The position numbers and the translations under genes were made by a program. The notes beneath the pieces are model-generated. The model was not told the DNA's origin and did no database searches. It saw nothing but the letters and a program-made list of their open reading frames with translations. A DNA stretch of 64,000 nt from Viola odorata (taxonomy: Eukaryota; Streptophyta; Magnoliopsida; Malpighiales; Violaceae), in NCBI GenBank assembly GCA_963691705.1, contig OY829542.1, forward strand, positions 64,070,427-64,134,426, in the 5' to 3' direction. This document shows, one piece after another, positions 38,084-49,707 of this stretch. Within the stretch, counting starts at the first letter, position 1. Each line of letters opens with the position of its first letter.

Positions 38084-38944
38084 AAGTTACAAACCGATAA
38101 CAGTTTATATACAAATATCTATACAACGTTTCTCATCACAAGTATTCAACTTTTTTAAGGGATGATTATTTTCTTTTTTCCGATACACCACAAATTATCT
38201 AAATCAGCCATGAAAATTCGATCCATAAACAGAGATTTGATTTGCGGACACAACATTACAGAGAAACATGAATTACTGATGCAACATTTGAGATTTTATC
38301 GGTATTATTGCGTTGAGAGTACACATTTTACATATATAACCACGTACAAGTGGAAAAAAAATACAATACGTAATTTTTTATATTGTCTTCTTATTTATAT
38401 TTTTGTTAAGTTTATCTAAATATTTGTTATTTAGTGACGGATACTCTTAAGCATTTTTTTATTTTTTCGTTCAGCTCACTTGTCTTCCTTTTAAAAAGCT
38501 CTAAAAAAAAAAAATTCGGGGGCGCTGCCCCCGAACCCCGGCCCCCCTTGAAAATAATTCCTGGATCCGCCACTGGTAGCACTCATTTTTAGAAGGTCTA
38601 ATAATACTTCAAGAACAGTAGAAGCTTCATTTATTTCTTTGTTTCTTGGTGGGATTGATAGGCTGCTTCCAATGATGCAAGATAGTTTTCCTGAGCTTGG
38701 TTTGAGGAAGGAGGATTGTGTCGAAATGAGTTGGATTGATTCGAGTCTGTTCTTGTCAGGATTGCCAAGTGATGCATCGTTGGAGAAGTTGCTCGACCGG
38801 ACTTCTTCACCAGCAACGACAAGGAAATTCAAAGCGAAATCAGACTATGTGAAGGAACCAATACCTGAGACTGCATTGGAAGGGATATGGGAAATGTTTC
38901 TCGAACCGGACATCGATACACCCGAGCTGATATTTAGTCCTTAC

Positions 38945-40352
<1,408 letters not shown>

Positions 40353-40997
40353 TATGTCATCTTATGCATTGCGAAAGAGGATTGATATCTGAGTTCGGTT
40401 TTTGTAGCAAGACTTTTAGTTTCTTTAATGCTACTGGATATTGTTTTCATTTGAGTGTTTTAGAATCATCATATGCATCATATGCTACTGGATAAAAAAG
40501 TAACTCAATTTTAAAATTTTAATGATGAATAGATAATTGTGATTTTATATATGTAAAATTTTAAAATAATGCTCAATATTTAACTTTATTTAATAAAATG
40601 TTAATTATTTGTTTAAAGAAATAGATTGATTTAAATAATCTATATATATACTAAAAAATATTAATTTTAATGCTTGAAATAAATTGTGTCCTTTATAGTT
40701 AAAAGGTTAAAATTGCAGCTTTTAGAAAATCATAGTTAAATTATTTGTTTAGAAAAAAAAATTGAATTAAATCATGTAAATAAATAACACTAAAAATGAC
40801 TGATGCCCTTTATAGTCATTTTACACTCAAACCATAGTTCTAAAAACAGTGTTTACCAAACACCAAAAACAACTTCTCGTTTCTCACAACACTTTTAAAA
40901 AATGTTTACCAAACAGCATACTAGCTTTTCCAGAGGTACTTTTCCCACAACACTTTTGCCACAGCACTTTTCAGATTAGAACCGGAACGCCAAACAG
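40353..40997. other. remainder of the RPL18a-bearing segment
   Basis: RPL18a 3' UTR-like sequence, then AT-rich DNA. Similarity to the BBE-1 downstream flank resumes at about 40998 (CTCTGCTTTACACATTGGTG). Confidence 0.5.
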
Positions 40998-42569
40998 ACC
41001 CTAACTCTGCTTTACACATTGGTGATGACTGATGATAAGTACAATTATTAGTTGTATACTTTTTTTAGGAGTATTAATGGTATACTTATTATTCTAATAG
41101 ATAAATTAGTAACTCACAATAAAAAATAATAGGGGTAATAGTTATTATCCCCATGTACTAAAGTTTTAAACAGAAACCTCCCCCAACTAAAAAAATTCAA
41201 ATCGGGGTACTTGTATTATTGGTCAACGACGTCCACCTCCCTTGCCGTTAGTCAACCTAACATTCTGTTACTTTCTATCTATTGTTGCCTGTTACTACTT
41301 ATTTACCATAATGCCATTATCCATTAAATAATAGTATAATTAATTTAAAAATCTAGAAAAATAATACAATTAATTTAAAAATTCCAAAAAAACAATCTAA
41401 TTAATTTTAAAAATTTAGAAAAATAATACAATGCAAGTAATTAACTCAAATTTCTGGTAAATATCATTGTATTCTTTTTTTTGTTATTTGTGGTATTCTT
41501 CTATAAGAACAACAGATTTCTTAGTTATAGAAAATGCAAGTAATTAATTATAAAAATGCAAGTAATTAACTAAGAAATGCATTTTTTAGTTAATTGTTGG
41601 TTAATCTACTGTTCTTAGTTAATTGTTGGTTAATCTGTTGTTAAATAATTTAAATTTCAAAAAAATAATTTGCAAAAATCAATCACTAATCTGTTGTTAA
41701 ATAAATAATTTGAATTAATCACTAATCTGTTGTTAAATAAATAATTTGAATTTTAACTCCAGATTAATTACAGAAATTCAACTATGCGAACCAATTATTC
41801 GATTGATCAATGCACAGAATTTAATTTGAAAAATACGGCAATTTAATTAATTAATTTAAAATTTAAAATTCGGACAATCCGTTTATAGATTCACGAAATT
41901 GAAAGCATGTAATTAATTTAGAGAACAAATTCAAATTATTTAACAACAAATTAACCAACAATTAACTAAGAAATGCAAGTAATTCGATTTACCAAAATAT
42001 GGACCTACAAAACAAAGAAATAAATAAACTGGAAACTAAAGGAATCCTAGCGATTGTGAAGTTCCTGGGAGGGCAGGACAATTTCGTAATTACAAAAAAG
42101 CGGTGGCAAACTTGTAAATAATCAAGCGGTGGCAAACTTGTAAATAAGCAATGACGTGGACACAGCCACGTCATTCCTCTTGGCATTTCCTCTTGTCTAT
42201 TCCTACGGAAAAGCATTACTCCTAATTAAAACATGCATAAAGTGAAAAAACTCGTCATAACCATGCTTTTTCAAACATTCAAACACATAAAAATTTGTAT
42301 AAGAATCATCAAAAAATCAGTTTAAGCGTCCATCTTAATCAATGTGAAAACTGTTATAATAGACCCTGTACTCGGTGAAAACTGTTATAATAAGCTTTTT
42401 GTTAACTCGTAGGAAATCTGACATGAAATTTCGAAAGGGAAGAAAATGAAAAAAATTAAAGCCACGTAAGCGTTTGACGGAAGAATGTGTCATGTGTTAA
42501 CGGAAAGTTTGTTATAACCAATTTCTATGAGTATAGGGTTTTATCAAAGTTATTAGAGAGTCCATTATA
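40998..42569. other. BBE-2 downstream flank with its own insertion (about 41135-42215)
   Basis: 40998-41130 and 42216-42569 match 31731-31860 and 32686-33060. The 1.1 kb between has no counterpart in the first copy. It contains inverted repeats (about 41579-41660 against 41925-41980, phrase AGTTAATTGTTGGTTAA), a 26-bp tandem repeat at 42099-42146 (AGCGGTGGCAAACTTGTAAATA) and similar ends (GGGGTAAT near 41135, ATTACTCC near 42207-42214). It is probably a non-autonomous DNA transposon, but family and target duplication are not settled. Confidence 0.5.
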
Positions 42570-42696
42570 CTCCCTCTGTCCACAAATAACTGTCTTTCTG
42601 GTACAGTAACTTTCAGTAAAGCAAATACTAAAAAATCAAGTCAAGTGTATAGTAATTTTCCGTACAAAATCGCCACTTAATTGTGGACGGAGGGAG
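42570..42696. mobile_element. Stowaway MITE, 127 bp, with empty site in the paralogous copy
   Basis: The element starts CTCCCTCTGTCCACAAATAA and ends TTGTGGACGGAGGGAG, with TA on both sides (42568-42569 and 42697-42698). The first copy of the duplicated segment has the uninterrupted sequence GAGAGTCCATTATAACAGTT near 33053-33072, so this insertion happened after the duplication. Confidence 0.95.
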
Positions 42697-42698
42697 TA

Positions 42699-43074
42699 AT
42701 AGTTTTTGACGAGTATAAGGTCCAAAATGTTATTACCCTATGAGTATTAAATGGTACTGAATTAACACCATATTCACACCAAATTTAGTCGTTAAAAAAT
42801 AAAATATTCATAAAATAATTTTTTAATTTGAAAAAAAAGTCATAAATTGAACTTATTTTATTAGTTAATTGCTCCAGAAGTAACCATCATCAACACTTAA
42901 ATAATTAATTGTTTTTCTTGATTAACGAGTAGTGCCTCTCATGATCGTCCTGCCCCTGTTTATAACCGTAGATTAAATTTGGAATCGATGGTCGTCTCTG
43001 GTCGAAAATTATTCTTACATTCAGAGAATCAATAACCTCCAACCTATACTTCTTTACTGATTTGGACATGTATA
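42699..43074. other. end of duplicated segment and array left flank
   Basis: 42699-42957 matches 33073-33340. On the minus strand 42905-43070 has an open frame with VKKYRLEVIDSLNVRI, FDQRRPSIPNLIYGYKQGQ and ERHYSLIKKN. It may be an exon fragment of the same unidentified gene as 33243-33338. The last bases before 43075 are GTATA, the left target duplication of the Copia array. Confidence 0.45.
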
Positions 43075-43855
43075 TGTTGGGAAAAAATCTCCCGCCCAGG
43101 ATCAAACAATCAAAACAGCAAACAAGCAAACAACACAACACCGAGGATTTACGTGGAAAACCTCAAATGAGGAAAAACCACGGGCCCAACTCCGAACAAT
43201 CTTCCACTAATAATAAATTAGTAGTTTTACAATCTCTCTCAACTCAATCTCACATCTAGATCGAGGAGATACAATCTAGAAAAATAATACCCTCACTGAT
43301 TATTTTTCTCTCAAACACTAACAAGAAAAATACTGCATATTTTTCTCACGGAATACTCAACAGTAATTCCTCTCTCAATTCTCTCAATTCTCTCAATTGC
43401 TCCCTCGGTTGCAATTGCTTTCAATTGATACAAATGATACCATTCCTACGCATGCCTTAATATAGGCAATGTCAACAAATGAAAAAGTGAAGATCAACAT
43501 GATCACACACCATGTGATCATTTGACCATGTGAAATTCAACTTGGATTTCCTTTCAGAAAAACGTGCTCCTTCCTTCCATTTTTTCCTTTCCATTATTCA
43601 CATCACATGCACCAAATTAAACTCATCAATCCATAAGTCAACAAATCACACGGTCAATCTTTCAAAGGTCAACAAATCAAAAGCCCACCCTTTCAATTCA
43701 CTTTTCATTGTTCACATGAATTAATTCAATTAATTCAGCTGCCACCACTTCACACGAGAAATCCAAACTTGGATTTCCTCTCTTTTCTTCTCCGGACAGG
43801 CAAGTCCTACTTTCCCTTGTCCACTTTCTCACTTCCATATGAGCTGGACTCTTCA
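43075..43855 (-). repeat. Copia LTR 1 (3' end of array in element orientation)
   Basis: 781 bp. In element orientation it starts TGAAGAGTCCAGCTCATATG and ends TTTTTTCCCAACA (TG...CA). It contains a CTCTCAATT triplicate (about 43375-43399). It differs from LTR 2-4 by CCCGCCCAGG instead of CCCGCCAAGG near its end. Confidence 0.95.
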
Positions 43856-43868
43856 TTCTCCCCCTCCA
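43856..43868 (-). promoter_or_regulatory. polypurine tract of the Copia element
   Basis: TGGAGGGGGAGAA on the minus strand directly abuts the TG of the LTR, the position where plus-strand DNA synthesis is primed. It recurs next to LTR 2 (46067-46079) and LTR 3 (48278-48290). Confidence 0.85.
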
Positions 43869-43895
43869 GCTCATATCACGGGGAATCACCAATCT

Positions 43896-45257
43896 TCATA
43901 CTTTCCGGGTAGAGGTCGAGTTCGCTTTCTCACCGGTCGACTCTGCAAAGCTAACTCTTTTCCTAGGCAACTCTACCTGGCCATCACAATCATTCAATCT
44001 TTTATGAGTACCTTGTATTGTACTCTTAACCGCGGTTCCAATCAATCTGTAAACATTGTTAGCAGCAAGCTCCCCCTTCATGATTACAGCTGCTCCTCTG
44101 CTTACCCTCATCAATCTATCTCTCGCTGAATATCTATACCCGCGAGAATCCAATCTTCCGAGAGAAATTAAATTTCTTTTCAACTTCGGCACATATCTCA
44201 CATTGCCGAGAGTTCTCACCAATCCATTATGCATCTTAATCTTCACATTGCCAATACCTTCAACCTCCAGTTTTTCGTTATTGACCAATGTGACAGATTT
44301 ATCATCACAATCACCAAATGTACTAAACAAATCTTTGTTAGCACAAATATGAAAAGAACATGCAGAATCTAAAATCCAGGAATCTTTTACCGGATCCTCA
44401 CTTTTCTGCACTGCCAATAATTCAGCATCATCATCCTGAATAGTTGCAGCATCATCAATCTTTTCTTTACCCTTCTGCAGTTCTTTCAGATCAATCATCA
44501 TCTTCTGACAGCGTACTCTGATGTGACCCTTCTGGTGACAATAGTAGCACTCTTTCTCACTGTAGTCTGCTCTTGGTCTTGAACTGGATCTGTTTCTTCC
44601 ATAGCTGGAAGAAGCACCTCTTCCTCTGCTTCTACCATGCTGATCCCATCCAGTTGATGACCATTCTGTAGCTAACAGTCTATCGCCACTATTCTTGTTC
44701 TCCACTCCTAACAGCTTCTCATTATCTATTAGGAAAGTCGTCACATCCTCCTTCTTCAAACTCGTCTTCCCTGCTGTAAGGGACTGCACCAGTGACTTGT
44801 ATGATACAGGTAATGAAGAAAGAAGAAGTATCGCTTGCTCCTCATCTTCTACTTTCTCCCCCGTATTAAGCACTTTCGTCAGCAACCGATTGAAATCTGA
44901 CAAGTGATTATGGATGCTCGTGCTGTCATCCATCTTCAACGAATACAAGTCTAACTTCAGACTAAGTTTGTTTGTCACAGACTTGGAAGCATAAATACTT
45001 TCTAGCTTCTCCCACATCACTTTTGGTGTCTGCTCCCCCATTACAGCATACTTTATTGATGGAGCTAATGCTAGCCTGATCTGACTGGTCGCCTTTTTCA
45101 GGACCGTTGCCCATTCACCATCTTTCATTCCTTCTGGCTTCTCATCATCAAGTGCGACGTCGAGATCCTTCATAGTCAGCAAATCCATCACAGTTGTCTG
45201 CCATACTGCGAAATCATTCTGTCCATCAAAAGGCTCAATCTTTGCGCTGTCTGTCAT
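43896..45257 (-). CDS. Copia gag plus partial protease, unit 1, 453 aa
   Basis: The N-terminus (MTDSAKIEPFDGQNDFAVW) and middle are a Copia-type gag (UBN2-like), followed by an RS/RG-rich stretch and a CX2CX4HX4C zinc knuckle at residues 237-250 (CYYCHQKGHIRVRC). A protease-like motif near 294-302 reads WILDSACSF, with Ala where the catalytic triplet usually has Gly. The frame ends after a GAG-pre-integrase-like region (VRYVPKLKRNLISLGRLDSRG). Integrase and RT are missing. The ORF is undamaged, so gag protein may still be made. Confidence 0.93.
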   Translation of the reverse strand: MTDSAKIEPFDGQNDFAVWQTTVMDLLTMKDLDVALDDEKPEGMKDGEWATVLKKATSQIRLALAPSIKYAVMGEQTPKVMWEKLESIYASKSVTNKLSLKLDLYSLKMDDSTSIHNHLSDFNRLLTKVLNTGEKVEDEEQAILLLSSLPVSYKSLVQSLTAGKTSLKKEDVTTFLIDNEKLLGVENKNSGDRLLATEWSSTGWDQHGRSRGRGASSSYGRNRSSSRPRADYSEKECYYCHQKGHIRVRCQKMMIDLKELQKGKEKIDDAATIQDDDAELLAVQKSEDPVKDSWILDSACSFHICANKDLFSTFGDCDDKSVTLVNNEKLEVEGIGNVKIKMHNGLVRTLGNVRYVPKLKRNLISLGRLDSRGYRYSARDRLMRVSRGAAVIMKGELAANNVYRLIGTAVKSTIQGTHKRLNDCDGQVELPRKRVSFAESTGEKANSTSTRKV

Positions 45258-45271
45258 CTTTCAAACCTTAA

Positions 45272-45283
45272 GCTCCGCTACCA
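45272..45283 (-). promoter_or_regulatory. primer binding site of the Copia element
   Basis: TGGTAGCGGAGC on the minus strand, two bases from the LTR end. It matches the usual initiator-Met tRNA site TGGTATCAGAGC in 10 of 12 positions. Copies lie at 47483-47494 and 49694-49705. Confidence 0.75.
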
Positions 45284-45285
45284 GT

Positions 45286-46066
45286 TGTTGGGAAAAAATC
45301 TCCCGCCAAGGATCAAACAATCAAAACAGCAAACAAGCAAACAACACAACACCGAGGATTTACGTGGAAAACCTCAAATGAGGAAAAACCACGGGCCCAA
45401 CTCCGAACAATCTTCCACTAATAATAAATTAGTAGTTTTACAATCTCTCTCAACTCAATCTCACATCTAGATCGAGGAGATACAATCTAGAAAAATAATA
45501 CCCTCACTGATTATTTTTCTCTCAAACACTAACAAGAAAAATACTGCATATTTTTCTCACGGAATACTCAACAGTAATTCCTCTCTCAATTCTCTCAATT
45601 CTCTCAATTGCTCCCTCGGTTGCAATTGCTTTCAATTGATACAAATGATACCATTCCTACGCATGCCTTAATATAGGCAATGTCAACAAATGAAAAAGTG
45701 AAGATCAACATGATCACACACCATGTGATCATTTGACCATGTGAAATTCAACTTGGATTTCCTTTCAGAAAAACGTGCTCCTTCCTTCCATTTTTTCCTT
45801 TCCATTATTCACATCACATGCACCAAATTAAACTCATCAATCCATAAGTCAACAAATCACACGGTCAATCTTTCAAAGGTCAACAAATCAAAAGCCCACC
45901 CTTTCAATTCACTTTTCATTGTTCACATGAATTAATTCAATTAATTCAGCTGCCACCACTTCACACGAGAAATCCAAACTTGGATTTCCTCTCTTTTCTT
46001 CTCCGGACAGGCAAGTCCTACTTTCCCTTGTCCACTTTCTCACTTCCATATGAGCTGGACTCTTCA
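45286..46066 (-). repeat. Copia LTR 2
   Basis: 781 bp, practically identical to LTR 1, 3 and 4. It serves as 5' LTR of unit 1 and 3' LTR of unit 2. No target duplication flanks it. Confidence 0.95.
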
Positions 46067-46106
46067 TTCTCCCCCTCCAGCTCATATCACGGGGAATCAC
46101 CAATCT

Positions 46107-47468
46107 TCATACTTTCCGGGTAGAGGTCGAGTTCGCTTTCTCACCGGTCGACTCTGCAAAGCTAACTCTTTTCCTAGGCAACTCTACCTGGCCATCACAA
46201 TCATTCAATCTTTTATGAGTACCTTGTATTGTACTCTTAACCGCGGTTCCAATCAATCTGTAAACATTGTTAGCAGCAAGCTCCCCCTTCATGATTACAG
46301 CTGCTCCTCTGCTTACCCTCATCAATCTATCTCTCGCTGAATATCTATACCCGCGAGAATCCAATCTTCCGAGAGAAATTAAATTTCTTTTCAACTTCGG
46401 CACATATCTCACATTGCCGAGAGTTCTCACCAATCCATTATGCATCTTAATCTTCACATTGCCAATACCTTCAACCTCCAGTTTTTCGTTATTGACCAAT
46501 GTGACAGATTTATCATCACAATCACCAAATGTACTAAACAAATCTTTGTTAGCACAAATATGAAAAGAACATGCAGAATCTAAAATCCAGGAATCTTTTA
46601 CCGGATCCTCACTTTTCTGCACTGCCAATAATTCAGCATCATCATCCTGAATAGTTGCAGCATCATCAATCTTTTCTTTACCCTTCTGCAGTTCTTTCAG
46701 ATCAATCATCATCTTCTGACAGCGTACTCTGATGTGACCCTTCTGGTGACAATAGTAGCACTCTTTCTCACTGTAGTCTGCTCTTGGTCTTGAACTGGAT
46801 CTGTTTCTTCCATAGCTGGAAGAAGCACCTCTTCCTCTGCTTCTACCATGCTGATCCCATCCAGTTGATGACCATTCTGTAGCTAACAGTCTATCGCCAC
46901 TATTCTTGTTCTCCACTCCTAACAGCTTCTCATTATCTATTAGGAAAGTCGTCACATCCTCCTTCTTCAAACTCGTCTTCCCTGCTGTAAGGGACTGCAC
47001 CAGTGACTTGTATGATACAGGTAATGAAGAAAGAAGAAGTATCGCTTGCTCCTCATCTTCTACTTTCTCCCCCGTATTAAGCACTTTCGTCAGCAACCGA
47101 TTGAAATCTGACAAGTGATTATGGATGCTCGTGCTGTCATCCATCTTCAACGAATACAAGTCTAACTTCAGACTAAGTTTGTTTGTCACAGACTTGGAAG
47201 CATAAATACTTTCTAGCTTCTCCCACATCACTTTTGGTGTCTGCTCCCCCATTACAGCATACTTTATTGATGGAGCTAATGCTAGCCTGATCTGACTGGT
47301 CGCCTTTTTCAGGACCGTTGCCCATTCACCATCTTTCATTCCTTCTGGCTTCTCATCATCAAGTGCGACGTCGAGATCCTTCATAGTCAGCAAATCCATC
47401 ACAGTTGTCTGCCATACTGCGAAATCATTCTGTCCATCAAAAGGCTCAATCTTTGCGCTGTCTGTCAT
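46107..47468 (-). CDS. Copia gag plus partial protease, unit 2, 453 aa
   Basis: Same protein as unit 1, with no amino-acid difference visible. Same zinc knuckle and DSAC protease motif. Confidence 0.93.
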   Translation of the reverse strand: MTDSAKIEPFDGQNDFAVWQTTVMDLLTMKDLDVALDDEKPEGMKDGEWATVLKKATSQIRLALAPSIKYAVMGEQTPKVMWEKLESIYASKSVTNKLSLKLDLYSLKMDDSTSIHNHLSDFNRLLTKVLNTGEKVEDEEQAILLLSSLPVSYKSLVQSLTAGKTSLKKEDVTTFLIDNEKLLGVENKNSGDRLLATEWSSTGWDQHGRSRGRGASSSYGRNRSSSRPRADYSEKECYYCHQKGHIRVRCQKMMIDLKELQKGKEKIDDAATIQDDDAELLAVQKSEDPVKDSWILDSACSFHICANKDLFSTFGDCDDKSVTLVNNEKLEVEGIGNVKIKMHNGLVRTLGNVRYVPKLKRNLISLGRLDSRGYRYSARDRLMRVSRGAAVIMKGELAANNVYRLIGTAVKSTIQGTHKRLNDCDGQVELPRKRVSFAESTGEKANSTSTRKV

Positions 47469-47496
47469 CTTTCAAACCTTAAGCTCCGCTACCAGT

Positions 47497-48277
47497 TGTT
47501 GGGAAAAAATCTCCCGCCAAGGATCAAACAATCAAAACAGCAAACAAGCAAACAACACAACACCGAGGATTTACGTGGAAAACCTCAAATGAGGAAAAAC
47601 CACGGGCCCAACTCCGAACAATCTTCCACTAATAATAAATTAGTAGTTTTACAATCTCTCTCAACTCAATCTCACATCTAGATCGAGGAGATACAATCTA
47701 GAAAAATAATACCCTCACTGATTATTTTTCTCTCAAACACTAACAAGAAAAATACTGCATATTTTTCTCACGGAATACTCAACAGTAATTCCTCTCTCAA
47801 TTCTCTCAATTCTCTCAATTGCTCCCTCGGTTGCAATTGCTTTCAATTGATACAAATGATACCATTCCTACGCATGCCTTAATATAGGCAATGTCAACAA
47901 ATGAAAAAGTGAAGATCAACATGATCACACACCATGTGATCATTTGACCATGTGAAATTCAACTTGGATTTCCTTTCAGAAAAACGTGCTCCTTCCTTCC
48001 ATTTTTTCCTTTCCATTATTCACATCACATGCACCAAATTAAACTCATCAATCCATAAGTCAACAAATCACACGGTCAATCTTTCAAAGGTCAACAAATC
48101 AAAAGCCCACCCTTTCAATTCACTTTTCATTGTTCACATGAATTAATTCAATTAATTCAGCTGCCACCACTTCACACGAGAAATCCAAACTTGGATTTCC
48201 TCTCTTTTCTTCTCCGGACAGGCAAGTCCTACTTTCCCTTGTCCACTTTCTCACTTCCATATGAGCTGGACTCTTCA
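47497..48277 (-). repeat. Copia LTR 3
   Basis: 781 bp, shared by units 2 and 3, no flanking target duplication. Confidence 0.95.
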
Positions 48278-48317
48278 TTCTCCCCCTCCAGCTCATATCA
48301 CGGGGAATCACCAATCT

Positions 48318-49679
48318 TCATACTTTCCGGGTAGAGGTCGAGTTCGCTTTCTCACCGGTCGACTCTGCAAAGCTAACTCTTTTCCTAGGCAACTCTACCT
48401 GGCCATCACAATCATTCAATCTTTTATGAGTACCTTGTATTGTACTCTTAACCGCGGTTCTAATCAATCTGTAAACATTGTTAGCAGCAAGCTCCCCCTT
48501 CATGATTACAGCTGCTCCTCTGCTTACCCTCATCAATCTATCTCTCGCTGAATATCTATACCCGCGAGAATCCAATCTTCCGAGAGAAATTAAATTTCTT
48601 TTCAACTTCGGCACATATCTCACATTGCCGAGAGTTCTCACCAATCCATTATGCATCTTAATCTTCACATTGCCAATACCTTCAACCTCCAGTTTTTCGT
48701 TATTGACCAATGTGACAGATTTATCATCACAATCACCAAATGTACTAAACAAATCTTTGTTAGCACAAATATGAAAAGAACATGCAGAATCTAAAATCCA
48801 GGAATCTTTTACCGGATCCTCACTTTTCTGCACTGCCAATAATTCAGCATCATCATCCTGAATAGTTGCAGCATCATCAATCTTTTCTTTACCCTTCTGC
48901 AGTTCTTTCAGATCAATCATCATCTTCTGACAGCGTACTCTGATGTGACCCTTCTGGTGACAATAGTAGCACTCTTTCTCACTGTAGTCTGCTCTTGGTC
49001 TTGAACTGGATCTGTTTCTTCCATAGCTGGAAGAAGCACCTCTTCCTCTGCTTCTACCATGCTGATCCCATCCAGTTGATGACCATTCTGTAGCTAACAG
49101 TCTATCGCCACTATTCTTGTTCTCCACTCCTAACAGCTTCTCATTATCTATTAGGAAAGTCGTCACATCCTCCTTCTTCAAACTCGTCTTCCCTGCTGTA
49201 AGGGACTGCACCAGTGACTTGTATGATACAGGTAATGAAGAAAGAAGAAGTATCGCTTGCTCCTCATCTTCTACTTTCTCCCCCGTATTAAGCACTTTCG
49301 TCAGCAACCGATTGAAATCTGACAAGTGATTATGGATGCTCGTGCTGTCATCCATCTTCAACGAATACAAGTCTAACTTCAGACTAAGTTTGTTTGTCAC
49401 AGACTTGGAAGCATAAATACTTTCTAGCTTCTCCCACATCACTTTTGGTGTCTGCTCCCCCATTACAGCATACTTTATTGATGGAGCTAATGCTAGCCTG
49501 ATCTGACTGGTCGCCTTTTTCAGGACCGTTGCCCATTCACCATCTTTCATTCCTTCTGGCTTCTCATCATCAAGTGCGACGTCGAGATCCTTCATAGTCA
49601 GCAAATCCATCACAGTTGTCTGCCATACTGCGAAATCATTCTGTCCATCAAAAGGCTCAATCTTTGCGCTGTCTGTCAT
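48318..49679 (-). CDS. Copia gag plus partial protease, unit 3, 453 aa
   Basis: Same protein as units 1 and 2, except one Gly-to-Arg change in the C-terminal part (VYRLIRTAVKS; plus-strand T at about 48462 where the other units have C). Otherwise intact. Confidence 0.93.
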   Translation of the reverse strand: MTDSAKIEPFDGQNDFAVWQTTVMDLLTMKDLDVALDDEKPEGMKDGEWATVLKKATSQIRLALAPSIKYAVMGEQTPKVMWEKLESIYASKSVTNKLSLKLDLYSLKMDDSTSIHNHLSDFNRLLTKVLNTGEKVEDEEQAILLLSSLPVSYKSLVQSLTAGKTSLKKEDVTTFLIDNEKLLGVENKNSGDRLLATEWSSTGWDQHGRSRGRGASSSYGRNRSSSRPRADYSEKECYYCHQKGHIRVRCQKMMIDLKELQKGKEKIDDAATIQDDDAELLAVQKSEDPVKDSWILDSACSFHICANKDLFSTFGDCDDKSVTLVNNEKLEVEGIGNVKIKMHNGLVRTLGNVRYVPKLKRNLISLGRLDSRGYRYSARDRLMRVSRGAAVIMKGELAANNVYRLIRTAVKSTIQGTHKRLNDCDGQVELPRKRVSFAESTGEKANSTSTRKV

Positions 49680-49707
49680 CTTTCAAACCTTAAGCTCCGC
49701 TACCAGT

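Larger units (their letters stand above)
37777..38575. mobile_element. hAT-family non-autonomous element, 799 bp, with tRNA-like sequences inside
   Basis: Perfect 15-bp terminal inverted repeats (CAGTGGCGGATCCAG and its complement) are flanked by a perfect 8-bp duplication GTAGCACT (37769-37776 and 38576-38583). The empty site is present once in BBE-1 (about 30713-30720). There is no transposase frame. A shorter relative in the opposite orientation is at 51462-51831. The extra interior here contains two tRNA-like segments (see separate entries). It is inserted in the coding region of BBE-2. Confidence 0.97.
36902..38944 (+). pseudogene. BBE-like gene disrupted by a hAT element and truncated (BBE-2)
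   Basis: Codons 1-291 are almost identical to BBE-1 (one noted change is Arg137Gly), including signal peptide and both flavin attachment residues. At 37777 a 799-bp hAT element interrupts the frame. The longest reading continues 27 codons into the element and stops at 37858. BBE coding sequence resumes at 38576 and runs to 38944, where it joins unrelated sequence at the codons matching FSPY of BBE-1. The final third of the BBE domain, including the NYRDLD motif, is absent. It is non-functional as an oxidase; a truncated N-terminal protein is conceivable. Confidence 0.95.

Noticed and set aside
43839..44352. plus-strand ORFs of 96-98 codons across the Copia units
   Set aside because: Opposite-strand shadows of the gag ORF and LTR, repeated three times only because the unit is repeated.
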